A program made the position numbers and the translations under genes. This document shows, one piece after another, positions 12,426 to 23,636 of a stretch of 64,000 nucleotides of DNA. Source of the stretch: Isoperla grammatica (Eukaryota > Arthropoda > Insecta > Plecoptera > Perlodidae); the NCBI GenBank assembly GCA_945910005.1, contig OX246737.1, forward strand, positions 79,426,931 through 79,490,930, given 5' to 3'. Under the pieces are notes generated by a model. That model ran no database searches and was not told the origin of the DNA. It was given only the letters and a program-made list of their open reading frames with translations. The stretch's first letter is position 1. Each line of letters begins with the position of its first letter.

Positions 12426-13242
12426 TTAAGGGAATGTGTAGAGTTACAAAGAGACTTGGACAGGCTTGCTTTGTGGTGCCGTACTTGGAAACTCTGTTTA
12501 AATGTACCAAAATTCAACGTAATAACTTTTACCAACAAAATAAAGCATATAGTCACTTTTGCATACTCGATAGACGACATTAACGTTAACAGGGTGCAAA
12601 CGGTTCTAGATCTCGGCGTTCGTACCTCAAGTGATATGTCATTCAGCAAGCACTTTGATAGCATAACTCCCAGAGCCTTCAAGTTGCTAGGCCTAATGAA
12701 AAGAAATTGTTTCAAAGTGATTGCTGAATCGACTAATCGGTTGTTATATGCTACTATTGTTAGGCCCCAAGTCGAATACGCGAGTGTTATTTGGAATCCC
12801 CGCCATAAAACAAAAATAGAAGAGTTGGAAAGGGTCCAAAAGAGATACATTAAACTACAATGTGCTCAGTCCAATACTCGGTACCACAGAAAAGACTATT
12901 AAGAACATTGCTCAGTTAATAATTTAATGACTGTTCGAAACAGGAGGACTCTCATTGACATGGTATATTTATCTCACTCACTCACAACAACATGGATTCC
13001 AATTTACTTGCACAGCTACATTTTCATGCCCCGACACGTTTAACAAAAAATCAACAGTTATTTAAACCAGAAGAAAGTAGGATTGACGTACACACGTACT
13101 CGTGTATTAACAGGCTTCAAGCTACATTCAATGAATTGTCCTCCAAAAACAGAACCATAGATCTCAACTTTAATAGCTTTGTAACCTTCAAAACAAATCT
13201 GAAAATTGTATTGTAATTATTGTAAACATATTTACACAATGT

Positions 13243-13327
13243 AACACACACCCACACACATGCACACACACACCCGCATCAGCACATGCACACGCTCACG
13301 CACACGCACACGCACATACACACATAC
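13243..13327. repeat. Degenerate (CA)n / CACACG microsatellite
   Basis: Run of CA dinucleotides with CACACACCC, CACGCACACG and CACATACACACA variants in the 3' untranslated part of the CR1-like LINE. Confidence 0.85.
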
Positions 13328-13544
13328 TAAGTTTCTGATGTAAGTGTTAATTTATAACTATTTATAAGTATTCGTATGTTCTTTGTGTCGCTTGTTTAAT
13401 CTATTTCATTTGCGCTTGTGGAATGTACATTCTGTTGCAAATAAAGGCTTTATAATAATAACAGACAAATGATCGGTTTCTGGATAGACTGGTATTTCAA
13501 GGAATAATGTTTCTCAAAGGCACGAGTACACAACAATATACAAC

Positions 13545-14660
13545 ATGGCTTCATCAAGCAAAGCATCTTCTGAAGACTTAGATGCCAATGAAGACAGCAA
13601 GAAGAGAAAAAAACGAAAAAACGACGCAACTACCGAAGATGGAATGGCCCTTGATCCTCAATACAAACCCAACGTACCAACAAGCAACAGATTCGACGCA
13701 CTCTCCGAGTCCGACTCAGATGATGACGATGATGGCAGCATCGCAGATTCGCAACAAAACATAAGTACCAAAACGAAAATACCTCCTATAGTACTCTACC
13801 ATTTTGTAGAAGAGCATACGAAATCTTTTACCACCCTCCGATCCATGCTCAAAGAGGACTTTGACCTTAAAACAAAGGAGATAGGGTTATTTTTAAAGCC
13901 AAAACTATATCGGATTACAATCTTATTATTTCTAGCCTGAACAAAAACAAATTAGAATTTCATACATATACCCCCGTGCAAGACAGAGAGTTAAGTATGG
14001 TTAAAAATATCTCTCCTAATCTCACACCTGAAGAAATATACGCTGACCTTAAACAACTGAATCTTCGCCCCGTGAAGGTTACTCAAATGTACAAGAAATT
14101 GAATGATGTAAACAACGCAGTGCGTCGGTACCCGATGTTTATCTTTCTCTTTGACAAAGGCATATCTATTAAAGACGTGTTGAAAGAAACAAAAGTATGT
14201 TTCTGTTCTATTACGTGGGAAAATTAAAAACATCAGTGGCGTCACCCAATGCTATAATTGCCAATCGTTTGGGCACATTGCAAAAAATTGCAGTACATGC
14301 CGTATATGTGTCCAATGTGCAGAGCCCCACCGTACGAAAGACTGTGGAAAGAGCGCCGACACTGCTCCAGTCTGTAGCAACTGTCAAGGTGCACATCCAG
14401 TCAGCTTTCGAAAGTGTCAAGTGTACGCCAAACAACTGGATATAAAACTCAGTCGTGGCCACCGGCAGCCCAAGCAACCCCAAGAGCCTCCAAATCTCAG
14501 TGTAGGCAGTTTTCCGCCACTACCAAAAACGTCAAGTGAATCACCCCAGCAGTCCGCGTGGCCCAGGACGAGTACTACGGCCACCCAACCTCCCGACGAG
14601 CAACCTGCAGGTGACATATCTACTGTCATTAGCGAGATTAAAGATCTTTTGCTGTTTTAA
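13545..14660 (+). pseudogene. Jockey-type ORF1 (gag-like, PRE_C2HC and zinc knuckles)
   Basis: In intact relatives this protein binds the element RNA. Here the N-terminal frame stops at 13940. The PRE_C2HC part (PNLTPEEIYADLKQLNLRPV, then RRYPMFIFLFDKG) is in another frame, and the knuckles (YNCQSFGHIAKNC, CVQCAEPHRTKDC, CSNCQGAHPVSFRKC) are in a third that stays open to 14660 with a proline-rich end. At least two frameshifts are needed to join them, so it is a pseudogene. Two frames covering the tail suggest recent decay. Confidence 0.8.
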
Positions 14661-14779
14661 CTTTAAAAACATTAAAACCATAATTTTAACAACACTTACT
14701 AAGATTAAACGATCTAACGACAATATTTCTAAAGTGGCTGCCTTGCTTGAAAAGCTTATGGAACTTTTTATTCAAAATG

Positions 14780-17195
14780 GCAATTAGACCTGTAAACATA
14801 CTATACTGGAACTGCAATTCTATAATTACTAAGGACAAAATTAGTTAACTTGAACTCCTTGCTACTGAACACAAGCTCGATATCATTGGCCTAACCGAGC
14901 AAAACTTAATCCACGTCACACTCTCAAGATAACAGACTTGGCTACTGTGTACAGAAAAGATCGTGACCGACATGGAGGAGGAGTTGCTATTGCTGTAAAC
15001 AACACACTGGATCATAATAGTGTAGCCCTTCCAACGCAACGTAAGCTCGAAGCTGTAGCTGTCGAAATCTACAATCACACACACAAGATGACGCTTATCA
15101 ACGAACAACCTGCCCCAAGGCCAACTAGACCTGCAAGATGTTACTTATTTACTTCGTACCAACAACAAGGTACTTATAATGGGAGACCTAAACGCCAAGC
15201 ATGTGAGTTGGAACTGTTCCTCGAATAATAGGAGCAGACTCAATCTACTCAGACATGCATTAGATTACAAATTATGAAATAGTGGCTCTGACGGAACTAA
15301 CTCATTACCCCTCACGACCCAACATTAAACCTAGTATTCTCGACATTGCTCTGTTAAAAAACATATCCAATGTATCAGAGTTCAAGTCGCTCTCCATTCT
15401 CCCTTCCGACCACAACCCTGTTATCTTCTCTCTGAACCAAAACATGACTCATATCCCTCCTAAAATGAAAAAGAACTATAAACAGACACACTGGAAGGTC
15501 TTCCGCAAAGAACTTGACAAATACATTCCTATCGACCCTGTGTTTACTAGATCACAAGACATCGACAACTTCGCTGTTCACCTTGTTCACGCTATCAACC
15601 ACGCAAGTGACGTAGCCGTCCCCCGACCACCAATGCAATTAGTACGTAGAGAGCTGCCACTCATTATCAAAGCAAAAATAAAAATTCGAAATAAGCTCAG
15701 ACACCAATGGCAGAAACAGCGAGATATTGACACTCTACACAGTCTACGTATATTAACGTATCACATCAAGAGAGATATCAACAAATGGAGAAACGACCAG
15801 TGGAACGCTTTTTTGCGAACGTAACGCCCCACAGACAGCTGCTCTTTATGGAGAACATCTAAATATTTCAAAAGAAAGTCTACAGCCATACCACCACTGG
15901 ACACGTCAGCTGGACCCACGTACACAGACAGCGATAAGGCAAATGCACTTGCAGACAACTTTGAGCGCATTCATGCGCAAAACGACAAGTTGAGTAGCCG
16001 TTACCACGAAAACAAATTCAATAAAACACTAAGCACTTTTTTACAAAGTCCTAGTCCTAAAACACAAGACTGCAAGCTCACCACCCCGAGAGAAATTATA
16101 CAAATCATCCGACAGCGCAACAACAAAAAGTCCCCGGGCGATGATCAAATTCCTAGTATAGTCCTAAGAAATCTATCAAAAAGTGCATCATCGCCTTGAC
16201 AATATTCATAAACAACATTTTTATGACATCTCACTTCCCCCAGATCTGGAAAACAGCTAACGTCCTAGCTTTTCCTAAACCCGGAAAACCACAAGACAAT
16301 GTCACGAATTATCGGCCTATTAGTCTTCTGTCAAACATCAGCAAGATTATAGTAAAAATTACTCTCATCCGACTGAGCAAGCACATAATTGAAAATAACG
16401 TTCTAATCCCAGAACAATTCGGCTTCCGCAAGCAACATTCAACCTCAGCACAACTAACTCGACTCACCGAACATATAACCCAGCGATTCAACTTGAACCA
16501 ACACACATGTATGCTTCTTCTCGACATAGAAAAAGCGTTTGACACTGTGTGGCATAACGGACTTTTATTTAAAATGATATCGTACAATTTTCCAAAATAC
16601 CTTATCCTTATCATTAAATCGTACTTATCCAATAGAAACTTCTTTGTAACCATTAAAGACAAGAAATCGACTTGCCGTAACATTGCCGCTGGAGTGCCAC
16701 AAGACTCGCTCTTAGGAGCAACCCTTTTTTCGTTATATATTAATGACATCCCGCGTTTTTTACACATACTTGTCAGCATGTTTGCTGATAAATCAGCAAT
16801 TTTCACGTCCTCTTATCGTCCAAGCACGATTCAGTGGCGACTCCAAAGAGCCCTGAACGCATTAAGAAGGTATTTTCATAAATGAAAGATTAAAGTTAAT
16901 GAAGCCAAGACATCAGCAATTTTCTTCACAAAACGGAAACCGTGCCATAAACCGGAAGTGACTGCCAATGGAAACCCTCGGAGTTTATCTCGATTCAAAA
17001 TTAACATTTACTCATCATGTGAACAGCAAGATGCAGCAAGCCTACGCCTCCAGGTCCAGCCTCTACCCGCTTCTCAATAAAACGAGCAAACTCAGCTTAA
17101 CAAACAAACGTCTCCTCTACACCATGGTGATCCATCCGATTATGATGTACGCTGCCCCCGTGTGGAGATCGACGTGTGCAACAAATTTGAAATAA
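14780..17195 (+). pseudogene. Jockey-type ORF2 (endonuclease and reverse transcriptase)
   Basis: Endonuclease pieces lie at 14780-15230 and 15282-15440 (ending SDHNPVIF). A linker follows to 16190, with NNKKSPGDDQIPSIVLRN at 16119-16172. RT blocks at 16196-16885 include NYRPISLLSNISKI, LLLDIEKAFDTVWH, AGVPQDSLLGATLFSLYIND and the altered active site FADKSA. The C-terminal portion LGVYLDSKLTFTHHV to APVWRSTC lies at 16968-17195. Frames change at least four times. Loss of the second catalytic aspartate (D to K) alone would abolish polymerase activity. Confidence 0.82.
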
Positions 17196-17426
17196 CTTCA
17201 GACTGTCCAAAGTAAATGACTCAGAATGATAGGGAATATTCCAAAACGCAAGTGCATCTCAGTTCTCCATGACTACTTTAAGTAGCCACTTATGTTCAAC
17301 TTTGTTTTTAACCTGACTGTTCAACTTCTATACAGCATGCAACAACAATAATTCAAATTCTTTAATTTCAGGGCTAGGTCAATACAGTTTTTAAACTCTA
17401 CCTTACCGATATAAACATAAGTTATA

Positions 17427-18284
17427 GGCCGGACGCCGTAACAAAGAAGGTTGTGTCGTCACAACTAATTACTCTGGCCGGCGTAGTGATATGTGGACGT
17501 TTACGCAGTGCTCATCCGCGCACTTTACCTGTCAGAGAAAATACACTGATCGGCAAGGCGGTGTTAGAAAATACTAGCTTTGGTAGGCCGTGACTTAAAA
17601 ATACTACCATCAAGAAAGCCTTGACTTCTGTGTGTTGTTAGGATATTTGATGTATTTCTTTGTCATTTGATAGTCTGTTGTCTTTATTGCCGTTTCGTGT
17701 TTGACAGGAGTTGAGTTCACGTGGGGTAAACATGGCGGGTTTTCTATAACATGTGACGCCCGTGTTCGGCTGATTTACCCTGTAATATTATTTATGAAAA
17801 TTTATTACCGATATCAAGAAACATTGACACTGAAAACATTACTCGGGATCTTTCAGAGTGGTCATATGCGTTCCCTGTGCCTTTAGGGTACGACAATATG
17901 CAGACAGACAAAGCAATTGACAAAGGTAGGTCGTCCGTAGCTGTTCCTTTTTCATACCTTCATGCCTAGCATGATGGGACGGAACTACTTTAAATTTTCC
18001 CAAACATAATTAAGTAGTTGTTAACTTATAAGTGAATCTAATAAATTAGATAGTAAAAAACTAAAGTTTATTCCTGCATAATTAAACCGCAAACACATAC
18101 CAGGAGGGAGAAAAATAGCATTTAATCCAGGGCCCATGTCCACCAACCTATGAAATAACAATACATGTTTATCTGGTAAGGCAATGAGTAGTAGTGTACA
18201 TTTAAGTTGGTATGACAAGGTGTGAGGTCACTTGCTATTACAACATCCGTGACGACAACACTTTCTTTGTTACGGCGTCCGGCC
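17427..18284. mobile_element. Inverted-repeat DNA element flanked by TATA (858 bp)
   Basis: Left end GGCCGGACGCCGTAACAAAG at 17427 and the matching complement at 18265-18284; similarity continues for about 40 bp (GTTGTGTCGTCAC against the complement of GTGACGACAAC). TATA lies on both sides (17423-17426, 18285-18288); it may be the target duplication, or TA with part of the terminal repeat. No transposase is seen, so it is non-autonomous. Confidence 0.75.
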
Positions 18285-18934
18285 TATACCTAAAGACATG
18301 CTTTGTTAATATGACGGAAAAGTCTCTACTGTTTGTTATTTTTTAGTTGAAGTTATTATTACTTAGAAGAAAACATATTCGATCAGAGATAAGTTATACC
18401 CTGCGTATGAGAAAAGGAAGTTTTTATTTAATACACGTTTTTCACAGCGCTTGTTGCTGTGTGTAAGTGTCCGAACCAGTGGTTTTTTTTTCGACTTTTT
18501 TCCTTAACACTTTACATGTTTTTGTTTATTTTTCCACAACCTTTATGCTCACTTTAAATATTATCAATTTATGTTGGGAAAGTTAAGAGTTGTTATACTC
18601 AGGAATTTCTGTTTGTATTGAAGTGTTGTAATAATATGATTTATCTATATGTTCAATAAAGTATTAATATTATTATTATTATTATTATTATTATATTACA
18701 TGACACAAACCTTTTTTAAAACAACGCTTATATTTACATGTACTAAAAAGTAAAAAATAAATTTTCGCCCAACAAATCTTTGCCTTAAACGGTAAATAAA
18801 AGCCTTGGGTGCTAACGGTATTGACACAAATTACAGAGTTTTGTTGTTTATGGAAAGAAAGCGCCCAACGCTTTTATTTTCCGAGTAAGGAAAAGATTTG
18901 TTGGGCAAAAAGTTATTTATTACTTTTTGTTTTT
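18285..18934. other. Intronic sequence with a short (ATT)n run
   Basis: No gene is seen. An (ATT)n microsatellite of about ten units lies at 18664-18694. The minus-strand frame of the 108-bp array runs into this stretch and stops at 18831. Confidence 0.6.
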
Positions 18935-21900
18935 GCGTCAGCGCCCCGCTGAGCCGAGCGCACATGCTGCCAACGCCCAGCGCAGTGTAGGACACAGACC
19001 ACCGTGTGTTAGTTAGATGACCTACGAAGAACGTGATGAGTGGCGTCAGGGCCCCGCTGAGCCGAGCGCACATGCTGCCTACGCCCAGCGCAGTGTAGGA
19101 CACAGACCACCGTGTGTTAGCTAGATGACCTACCAGGAGAGTGATGAGTGGCGTCAGGGCCCCGCTGAGCCGAGCGCACATGCTGCCTACGCCCAGCGCA
19201 GTGTAGGACACAGACCACCGTGTGTTAGTTAGATGACCTACGAAGAACGTGATGAGTGGCGTCAGGGCCCCGCTGAGCCGAGCGCACATGCTGCCTACGC
19301 CCAGCGCAGTGTAGGACACAGACCACCGTGTGTTAGCTAGATGACCTACCAGGAGAGTGATGAGTCGCGTCAGGGCCCCGCTGAGCCGAGCGCACATGCT
19401 GCCTACGCCCAGCGCAGTGTAGGACACAGACCACCGTGTGTTAGTTAGATGACCTACCAGGAGAGTGATGAGTCGCGTCAGGGCCTCGCTGAACCGAGCG
19501 CACATGCTGCCTACGCCCAGCGCAGTGTAGGACACAGACCACCGTGTGTTAGCTAGATGACCTACCAGGAGAGTGATGAGTGGCGTCAGGGCCCCGCTGA
19601 GCCGAGCGCACATGCTGCCTACGCCCAGCGCAGTGTAGGACACAGATGACCGTGTGTTAGTTAGATGACCTACCAGGAGAGTGATGAGTGGCGTCAGGGC
19701 CCCGCTGAGCCGAGCGCACATGCTGCCTACGCCCAGCAAAGTGTAGGACACAGACCACCGTGTGTTAGTTAGATGACTTACCAGGAGAGTGATGAGTGGC
19801 GTCAGGGCCTCGCTGAACCGAGCGCACATGCTGCCTACGCCCAGCGCAGTGTAGGACACAGACCACCGTGTGTTAGTTAGATGACTTACCAGGAGAGTGA
19901 TGAGTGGCGTCAGGGCCCCGCTGAGCCGAGCGCACATGCTGCCTACGCCCAGCGCAGTGTAGGACACAGACCACCGTGTGTTAGTTAGATGACCTACCAG
20001 GAGAGTGATGAGTGGCGTCAGGGCCTCGCTGAACCGAGCGCACATGCTGCCTACGCCCAGCGCAGTGTAGGACACAGACCACCGTGTGTTAGTTAGATGA
20101 CCTACCAGGAGAGTGATGAGTCGCGTCAGGGCCCCGCTGAGCCGAGCGCACATGCTGCCTACGCCCAGCGCAGTGTAGGACACAGACCACCGTGTGTTAG
20201 TTAGATGACTTACCAGGAGAGTGATGAGTGGCGTCAGGGCCCCGCTGAGCCGAGCGCACATGCTGCCTACGCCCAGCGCAGTGTAGGACACAGACCACCG
20301 TGTGTTAGTTAGATGACCTACCAGGAGAGTGATGAGTCGCGTCAGGGCCTCGCTGAACCGAGCGCACATGCTGCCTACGCCCAGCGCAGTGTAGGACACA
20401 GACCATCGTGTGTTAGTTAAATGACCTACCAGGAGAGTGATGAGTGGCGTCAGGGCCCCGCTGAGCCGAGCGCACATGCTGCCTACGCCCAGCGCAGTGT
20501 AGGACACAGACCACCGTGTGTTAGTTAGATGACTTACCAGGAGAGTGATGAGTGGCGTCAGGGCCCCGCTGAGCCGAGCGCACATGCTGCCTACGCCCAG
20601 CGCAGTGTAGGACACAGACCACCGTGTGTTAGTTAGATGACCTACCAGGAGAGTGATGAGTGGCGTCAGGGCCCCGCTGAGCCGAGCGCACATGCTGCCT
20701 ACGCCCAGCGCAGTGTAGGACACAGACCACCGTGTGTTAGCTAGATGACCTACCAGGAGAGTGATGAGTGGCGTCAGGGCCCCGCTGAGCCGAGCGCACA
20801 TGCTGCCTACGCCCAGCGCAGTGTAGGACACAGACCACCGTGTGTTAGTTAGATGACCTACCAGGAGAGTGATGAGTCGCGTCAGGGCCCCGCTGAGCCG
20901 AGCGCACATGCTGCCTACGCCCAGCGCAGTGTAGGACACAGACCACCGTGTGTTAGTTAGATGACCTACCAGGAGAGTGATGAGTGGCGTCAGGGCCCCG
21001 CTGAGCCGAGCGCACATGCTGCCTACGCCCAAGGCAGTGTAGGACACAGACCACCGTGTGTTAGTTAGATGACTTACCAGGAGAGTGATGAGTGGCGTCA
21101 GGGCCCCGCTGAGCCGAGCGCACATGCTGCCTACGCCCAGCGCAGTGTAGGACACAGACCACCGGGTGTTAGTTAGATGACCAACCAGGAGAGTGATGAG
21201 TGGCGTCAGGGCCCCGCTGAGCCGAGCGCACATGCTGCCTACGCCCAGCGCAGTGTAGGACACAGACCACCGTGTGTTAGCTAGATGACCTACCAGGAGA
21301 GTGATGAGTGGCGTCAGGGCCCCGCTGAGCCGAGCGCACATGCTGCCTACGCCCAGCGCAGTGTAGGACACAGACCACCGTGTGTTAGCTAGATGACCTA
21401 CCAGGAGAGTGATGAGTGGCGTCAGGGCCCCGCTGAGCCGAGCGCACATGCTGCCTACGCCCAGCGCAGTGTAGGACACAGACCACCGTGTGTTAGTTAG
21501 ATGACCTACCAGGAGAGTGATGAGTGGCGTCAGGGCCCCGCTGAGCCGAGCGCACATGCTGCCTACGCCCAGCGCAGTGTAGGACACAGACCACCGTGTG
21601 TTAGTTAGATGACCTACCAGGAGAGTGATGAGTGGCGTCAGGGCCCCGCTGAGCCGAGCGCACATGCTGCCTACGCCCAGCGCAGTGTAGGACACAGACC
21701 ACCGTGTGTTAGCTAGATGACCTACCAGGAGAGTGATGAGTCGCGTCAGGGCCCCGCTGAGCCGAGCGCACATGCTGCCTACGCCCAGCGCAGTGTAGGA
21801 CACAGACCACCGTGTGTTAGTTAGATGACCTACCAGGAGAGTGATGAGTGGCGTCAGGGCCCCGCTGAGCCGAGCGCACATGCTGCCTACGCCCAGCGCA

Positions 21901-23195
21901 GTGTAGGACACAGACCACCGTGTGTTAGCTAGATGACCTACCAGGAGAGTGATGAGTCGCGTCAGGGCCCCGCTGAGCCGAGCGCACATGCTGCCTACGC
22001 CCAGCGCAGTGTAGGACACAGACCACCGTGTGTTAGCTAGATGACCTACCAGGAGAGTGATGAGTGGCGTCAGGGCCCCGCTGAGCCGAGCGCACATGCT
22101 GCCTACGCCCAGCGCAGTGTAGGACACAGACCACCGTGTGTTAGTTAGATGACCTACCAGGAGAGTGATGAGTCGCGTCAGGGCCCCGCTGAGCCGAGCG
22201 CACATGCTGCCTACGCCCAGCGCAGTGTAGGACACAGACCACCGTGTGTTAGTTAGATGACCTACCAGGAGAGTGATGAGTCGCGTCAGGGCCCCGCTGA
22301 GCTGAGCGCACATGCTGCCTACGCCCAGCGCAGTGTAGGACACAGACCACCGTGTGTTAGTTAGATGACCTACCAGGAGAGTGATGAGTCGCGTCAGGGC
22401 CCCGCTGAGCCGAGCGCACATGCTGCCTACGCCCAGCGCAGTGTAGGACACAGACCACCGTGTGTTAGTTAGATGACCTACCAGGAGAGTGATGAGTCGC
22501 GTCAGGGCCCCGCTGAGCCGAGCGCACATGCTGCCTACGCCCAGCGCAGTGTAGGACACAGACCACCGTGTGTTAGTTAGATGACCTACCAGGAGAGTGA
22601 TGAGTCGCGTCAGGGCCCCGCTGAGCCGAGCGCACATGCTGCCTACGCCCAGCGCAGTGTAGGACAAAAACCACCGTGTGTTAGTTAGATGACCTACCAG
22701 GAGAGTGATGAGTGGCGTCAGGGCCTCGCTGAACCGAGCGCACATGCTGCCTACGCCCAGCGCAGTGTAGGACACAGACCACCGTGTGTTAGTTAGATGA
22801 CCTACCAGGAGAGTGATGAGTGGCGTCAGGGCCCCGCTGAGCCGAGCGCACATGCTGCCTACGCCCAGCGCAGTGTAGGACACAGACCACCGTGTGTTAG
22901 TTAGATGACCTACCAGGAGAGTGATGAGTGGCGTCAGGGCCCCGCTGAGCCGAGCGCACATGCTGCCTACGCCCAGCGCAGTGTAGGACACAGACCACCG
23001 TGTGTTAGTTAGATGACCTACCAGGAGAGTGATGAGTGGCGTCAGGGCCCCGCTGAGCCGAGCGCACATGCTGCCTACGCCCAGCGCAGTGTAGGACACA
23101 GACCACCGGGTGTTAGTTAGATGACCTACCAGGAGAGTGATGAGTGGCGTCAGGGCCCCGCTGAGCCGAGCGCACATGCTGCCTACGCCCAGCGC
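18935..23195 (-). repeat. 108-bp minisatellite made of SLC22 exon end plus splice donor (39.4 units)
   Basis: Thirty-nine full 108-bp units and one partial unit have no length variation. On the minus strand each reads ALGVGSMCARLSGALT, P or R, LITLL, then GTAGGTCATCTAACTAACAC and TRWSVSYT. The first part is the 3' end of the SLC22-type exon at 23320-23130. GTAGGT is that exon's own 5' splice site, kept in nearly every unit. Five units have the stronger GTAAGT, and one (about 21178) has GTTGGT. Because 108 is divisible by three and no stops occur, an uninterrupted 1483-codon frame (18831-23282) crosses the array; I read it as incidental. Linked variants (RF..E, T/A in HLTNT) are scattered in a mosaic typical of unequal exchange. 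Confidence 0.95.
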
Positions 23196-23320
23196 AGTGT
23201 TGCGCACAACCGTAGGGAACAACTCTGCGGTGTAGTTGTAGATGATGGCGAATGAGCCGGCGATGAAAAACTTCCCCAACATTGCGACGGTCGTTACGGA
23301 CGTGCTGCCTATAGTTGTAT
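23130..23320 (-). CDS. SLC22-type organic ion transporter, penultimate exon
   Basis: The acceptor TTTACGTTTCAG precedes 23320. The exon enters in phase 1 and encodes TTIGSTSVTTVAMLGKFFIA, then GSFAIIYNYTAELFPTVVRN, then TALGVGSMCARLSGALTPLITLL. It ends in phase 0 at CTG before the donor GTAGGT (23129-23124). YTAELFPTVVRN followed by GVGS..AR is the well-known SLC22 stretch around membrane spans 10 and 11. Known members move organic cations, anions or carnitine across the plasma membrane; the substrate here is unknown. The next exon that fits in phase and family order is 8534-8307. Earlier exons are not found up to the window end, so they lie beyond it or are lost. Confidence 0.85.
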
Positions 23321-23576
23321 CTGAAACGTAAAATACGTGGGATATATATATGATTTCTTGGTTTTGTTGGTTTCAAAATGTACAGTAAGAAAATATTTTT
23401 CGGTTTACCAATCCAAATTGTATTTAAAATATAATAAATCAACGTTTCAACGACTTGAGCATCGTCTTTTTCAAGACATACAAACATACAAAAACAAATA
23501 TAAAACCACAACAACCAAAAAACACTTGCATATAAAATCGAAAACACTGCCACAGCGATACACTACTGGGGAGCTC

Positions 23577-23636
23577 CAAGGTCCACTTCTTTGCGCTTCG
23601 CAATTACTCCGCTTCGAGTAAATCCAGTAGACCTTG
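23577..23636. mobile_element. 60-bp miniature hAT-like element
   Basis: Ends CAAGGTCCACT and AGTAGACCTTG are inverted repeats with one mismatch. The flanking octamers are GGGAGCTC (23569-23576) and GGTAGCTC (23637-23644), 7 of 8 identical, as expected for the 8-bp hAT target duplication. A 77-bp relative with a perfect 8-bp duplication lies at 45852-45928. Confidence 0.7.

Larger units (their letters stand above)
9678..13465 (+). mobile_element. Decayed CR1/Daphne-like LINE (Jockey superfamily), split by a DNA element
   Basis: Remains of a non-LTR retrotransposon inserted antisense to the SLC22-type gene. Frames at 9678-10301, 10213-10644 and 10620-11180, then 12430-12902 and 12992-13216, give in order: the end of the apurinic-type endonuclease (ISDHMAF), a linker, reverse transcriptase blocks (NYRPISLICILSKVFEKL, TDFSKAFDSVDH, GVLQGSMLGPLFFTLYVND, YADDLKIY), and the thumb and C-terminal part (LDLGVRTSSDMSF, RPQVEYASVIWNP). 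Frameshifts near 10260, 10630 and 12900 make it dead. The 3' end is near 13460, after AATAAAGG and a short ATAAT tail. The clade is assigned from the RT block style only. Confidence 0.85.
13545..17285 (+). mobile_element. Jockey-clade LINE, near full-length but dead
   Basis: ORF1 begins at the ATG at 13545 (MASSSKASSEDL, a lysine-rich then acidic region). It continues after a frame change into a PRE_C2HC-like domain (13976-14227) and three zinc knuckles (14250-14425, CX2CX4HX4C type, ending GAHPVSFRKC), the usual Jockey gag layout. ORF2 starts near 14780 (endonuclease start RPVNILYWNCNS), passes GGGVAIAV and LPSDHNPVIF, and reaches the RT at 16196-16885 and a C-terminal part to 17195. Many stops and frameshifts occur. 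The RT active site reads FADKSA in place of FADDTA, and GVPQGS reads GVPQDS. The element lies on the same strand as, and directly follows, the CR1-like LINE. Confidence 0.88.

Noticed and set aside
23577..23636. Hammerhead ribozyme in the Penelope-like element
   Set aside because: Penelope-like elements can carry hammerhead motifs, and CAAGGTCCACT pairs with AGTAGACCTTG here, but the core CTGATGA and GAAA is missing. Target duplications at both copies fit a small hAT-like element better.
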